From Thioploca ingrica (lineage in GTDB: Bacteria > Pseudomonadota > Gammaproteobacteria > Beggiatoales > Beggiatoaceae): a stretch of DNA of 64,000 bases. The DNA is taken from NCBI GenBank assembly GCA_000828835.1, contig AP014633.1, positions 2,852,001 to 2,916,000 of the forward strand, in the 5' to 3' direction. Each line of letters starts with the position of its first letter. Position 1 is the first letter of the stretch. Shown here in pieces: positions 61,085-64,000 of this stretch. The position numbers were made by a program, and so were the translations under genes. The notes beneath the pieces were generated by a model. The model searched no databases. It had not been told where the DNA came from and saw nothing but the letters and a program-made list of their open reading frames with translations.

Positions 61085-61224
61085 GTAATTCATCACGAGT
61101 AAATGCGATTGCTCAGCAGAAAAATCTTGGATCGTTCGATGACCAGAAGGAGAGCCAGGAATAAAATCGGTTCTGGAATCGATAATATCTAAGGTGAGTT
61201 GGTTTGAATTCTCCAAGGAACATT

Positions 61225-61410
61225 ATGTGGCAACAATTTGGGATTGCTATCGCTTTGTTGTTGGTGATTGAAGGTATAATTCCTTTTCTCAGTCCAACCG
61301 GATGGCGTAAAACCTTACAAGTCATTAGCGAAATGCCCGATGAGAAAGTCCGCTTAATCGGTTTTGTTAGTATGATATCCGGTGTAATACTTTTATATCT
61401 AATCCATTGA
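61225..61410 (+). CDS. DUF2065 (YjeT-like) small membrane protein
   Basis: 61 residues with two hydrophobic helices (FGIAIALLLVIEGIIPFLSP and LIGFVSMISGVILLYLIH) around a conserved WRKTLQVISEMPDEKVR loop. It often sits between hflC and hisZ or purA in gammaproteobacteria; the function is unknown. I chose ATG 61225, preceded by AAGGAA, over an earlier in-frame codon. Confidence 0.9.
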   Translation: MWQQFGIAIALLLVIEGIIPFLSPTGWRKTLQVISEMPDEKVRLIGFVSMISGVILLYLIH

Positions 61411-61448
61411 ACTGCTCCCACGACAGCAATTAACTATTGATAACAAAC

Positions 61449-62696
61449 ATGAGCTATCAAGATCGTTGGTTATTACCCGCCGGCATTATCGACAGCCTAC
61501 CAGAAGAATCGGCTCACTTGGAAAAATTACGTCGCCGTTTGATCGACGTTTACGCCACTTGGGGTTATGAACTGGTTATCCCCCCACTAATTGAATACTT
61601 AGAATCTCTCTTAGTGGGTACCGGACAGATACTCGATTTGCAAACCTTTAAATTAACTGATCAATTTACCGGCCGGCTAATGGGAATTCGTGCGGATATG
61701 ACACCACAAATCGCACGTATCGATGCTCATCGCCTGCGGCGAGAAGTACCCACTCGATTATGTTATTTGGGAAGTGTATTACACACTCGTCCTAATCCAT
61801 TTGCCGGTTCACGTTCCCCCTTTCAAGTGGGTGCAGAATTATTTGGTTATCAAGGAGTTGATAGTGATATTGAAATTCTCTCTTTAATGCTAGAGACGCT
61901 AGAAATAACGGGCATTACCGATTTCCATATCGATATAGGACATGTTGAAATTTACCGCTGTTTAGTAGCACAAGCTAAACGTGAAATCAAACAAGCGCAA
62001 CAGCCTATCCCAACAACGGCAATTCCAGCGGAAGGCGAAGAATCCCTATTTGACTTTGAAGAACAATTGTTCGATGCGATTAAACGCAAAGCGGATACTG
62101 AGGTAAAAACGTTATTATCTCAATGGAATATTTCCCACCCGTTACGCCAAATGTTAAGTGAACTACCCCAACTTCATGGTGATGCGCAAGTTTTGCAAGC
62201 AGCACGTCGATTATTTAATCGAGATCAACACGGTGTCCATGCTGCCCTGGATGAATTAGAGCAACTACAAACACAATGGCGTGGAGTACCACTACATTTC
62301 GATTTAGCTGAATTGCGTGGTTATAGTTATCATATGGGCGTTATTTTCGCCGCTTATGCTCCCCAACATGGGCAAGCTGTTGCTAAAGGCGGGCGTTATG
62401 ATATTGGCAAAGCCTTTGGTTACTCTCGACCCGCTACCGGCTTTAGTACCAATTTAAGAACCTTAGTGGCTCTTCAGCCCGAGATACCCGCCACTAAACC
62501 GACCGCCATTTTTGCGCCACCAACCCCGACTGACGCGATTTTAGCCGCTACCTTAGCAACGACAATTAAGCAACTGCGAGCACAAGGAGAAATGGTTATT
62601 GGTAGGTTACCTCATCAAATTGGTGATGCCCAAGCGATGGGATGTGACCGTGAATTGCGTTTAACCGCAACTGGGTGGCAAGTTACCCCATTATAA
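61449..62696 (+). CDS. hisZ: ATP phosphoribosyltransferase regulatory subunit HisZ
   Basis: 415 residues. A histidyl-tRNA synthetase paralogue that regulates the short form of HisG in histidine synthesis. Class II-like segments LRRRLIDVYATWGYELVIPP, GIRADMTPQIARID and GGRYDIGKAFGYSRPATGFS are present, without an anticodon-binding domain. I chose ATG 61449; a TTG 12 bases upstream is the alternative. It sits directly upstream of purA. Confidence 0.95.
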   Translation: MSYQDRWLLPAGIIDSLPEESAHLEKLRRRLIDVYATWGYELVIPPLIEYLESLLVGTGQILDLQTFKLTDQFTGRLMGIRADMTPQIARIDAHRLRREVPTRLCYLGSVLHTRPNPFAGSRSPFQVGAELFGYQGVDSDIEILSLMLETLEITGITDFHIDIGHVEIYRCLVAQAKREIKQAQQPIPTTAIPAEGEESLFDFEEQLFDAIKRKADTEVKTLLSQWNISHPLRQMLSELPQLHGDAQVLQAARRLFNRDQHGVHAALDELEQLQTQWRGVPLHFDLAELRGYSYHMGVIFAAYAPQHGQAVAKGGRYDIGKAFGYSRPATGFSTNLRTLVALQPEIPATKPTAIFAPPTPTDAILAATLATTIKQLRAQGEMVIGRLPHQIGDAQAMGCDRELRLTATGWQVTPL

Positions 62697-62731
62697 TAAA
62701 TTGCCCTTTTTCTACTTTTTTCCATTCTTAA

Positions 62732-64000
<1,269 letters not shown>

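Overview
The window looks like chromosome of a low-GC gammaproteobacterium, most likely a large filamentous sulfur bacterium of the Beggiatoa/Thioploca type (inference). The housekeeping blocks have gammaproteobacterial order: hfq-hflX-hflK-hflC-yjeT-hisZ-purA, thrS-infC-rpmI-rplT, clpS-clpA, and amgK-murU beside rpoH. The accessory genes (DUF928, Uma2, CHAT-TPR, TPS-type hemagglutinin, CHASE2 cyclase, giant repeat proteins, pseudokinase/AAA/histidine-kinase fusion) are families typical of giant sulfur bacteria and cyanobacteria. Both window edges cut genes: nadC on the left, purA on the right.

Layout. 1-3.5 kb: nadC, a CHASE2 adenylate/guanylate cyclase overlapping it, and a DUF928 secreted protein. 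3.8-11.6 kb (minus strand): a CDF metal exporter, a TolC-type outer membrane channel and a 1787-residue FecR/Ig-like/RTX surface protein, ending in an intrinsic terminator. 11.6-17.4 kb: an IS1-type transposase remnant, a redoxin, engB, clpA, clpS, an RDD membrane protein and a GC-rich structured element bounded by short inverted repeats. 17.4-23.5 kb: a 2048-residue secreted mosaic protein. 23.5-24.5 kb: an intergenic region with an IS5-type MITE. 24.5-27.3 kb: rpoH and divergent amgK-murU. 27.4-30.6 kb: rplT, rpmI, infC with an AUC start, thrS and tRNA-Val(GAC). 30.8-42 kb: a beta-barrel protein, a degenerate J-domain/PH protein, a nitroreductase, a 1826-residue signalling protein, a membrane IPT-type protein, an HhH protein and a long AT-rich gap. 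42-47.3 kb: a cyclic-nucleotide-binding protein, an ATP/ADP-translocase-like protein with HEAT-type repeats, a PH protein and an HDAC-family deacetylase. 47.3-55.9 kb: Uma2, a CSLREA beta-helix protein, a VapBC-type pair, a TPS exoprotein and a CHAT protein. 56-64 kb: miaA, hfq, hflX, hflK, hflC, DUF2065, hisZ and partial purA.

Themes. Much of the accessory DNA encodes cell-surface or secreted beta-rich proteins and signalling proteins that bind or make nucleotides (a cyclase, a CNB protein, an NTT-like transporter). Several signalling proteins have lost key catalytic residues: both catalytic aspartates of the kinase-like domain and the HPD motif of the J-domain. I found no CRISPR array, prophage or complete insertion sequence. 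The least explained non-coding structures are the GC-rich element at 16.9-17.4 kb and a cluster of TGTCAAATTGGAC sites near 49.7 kb.
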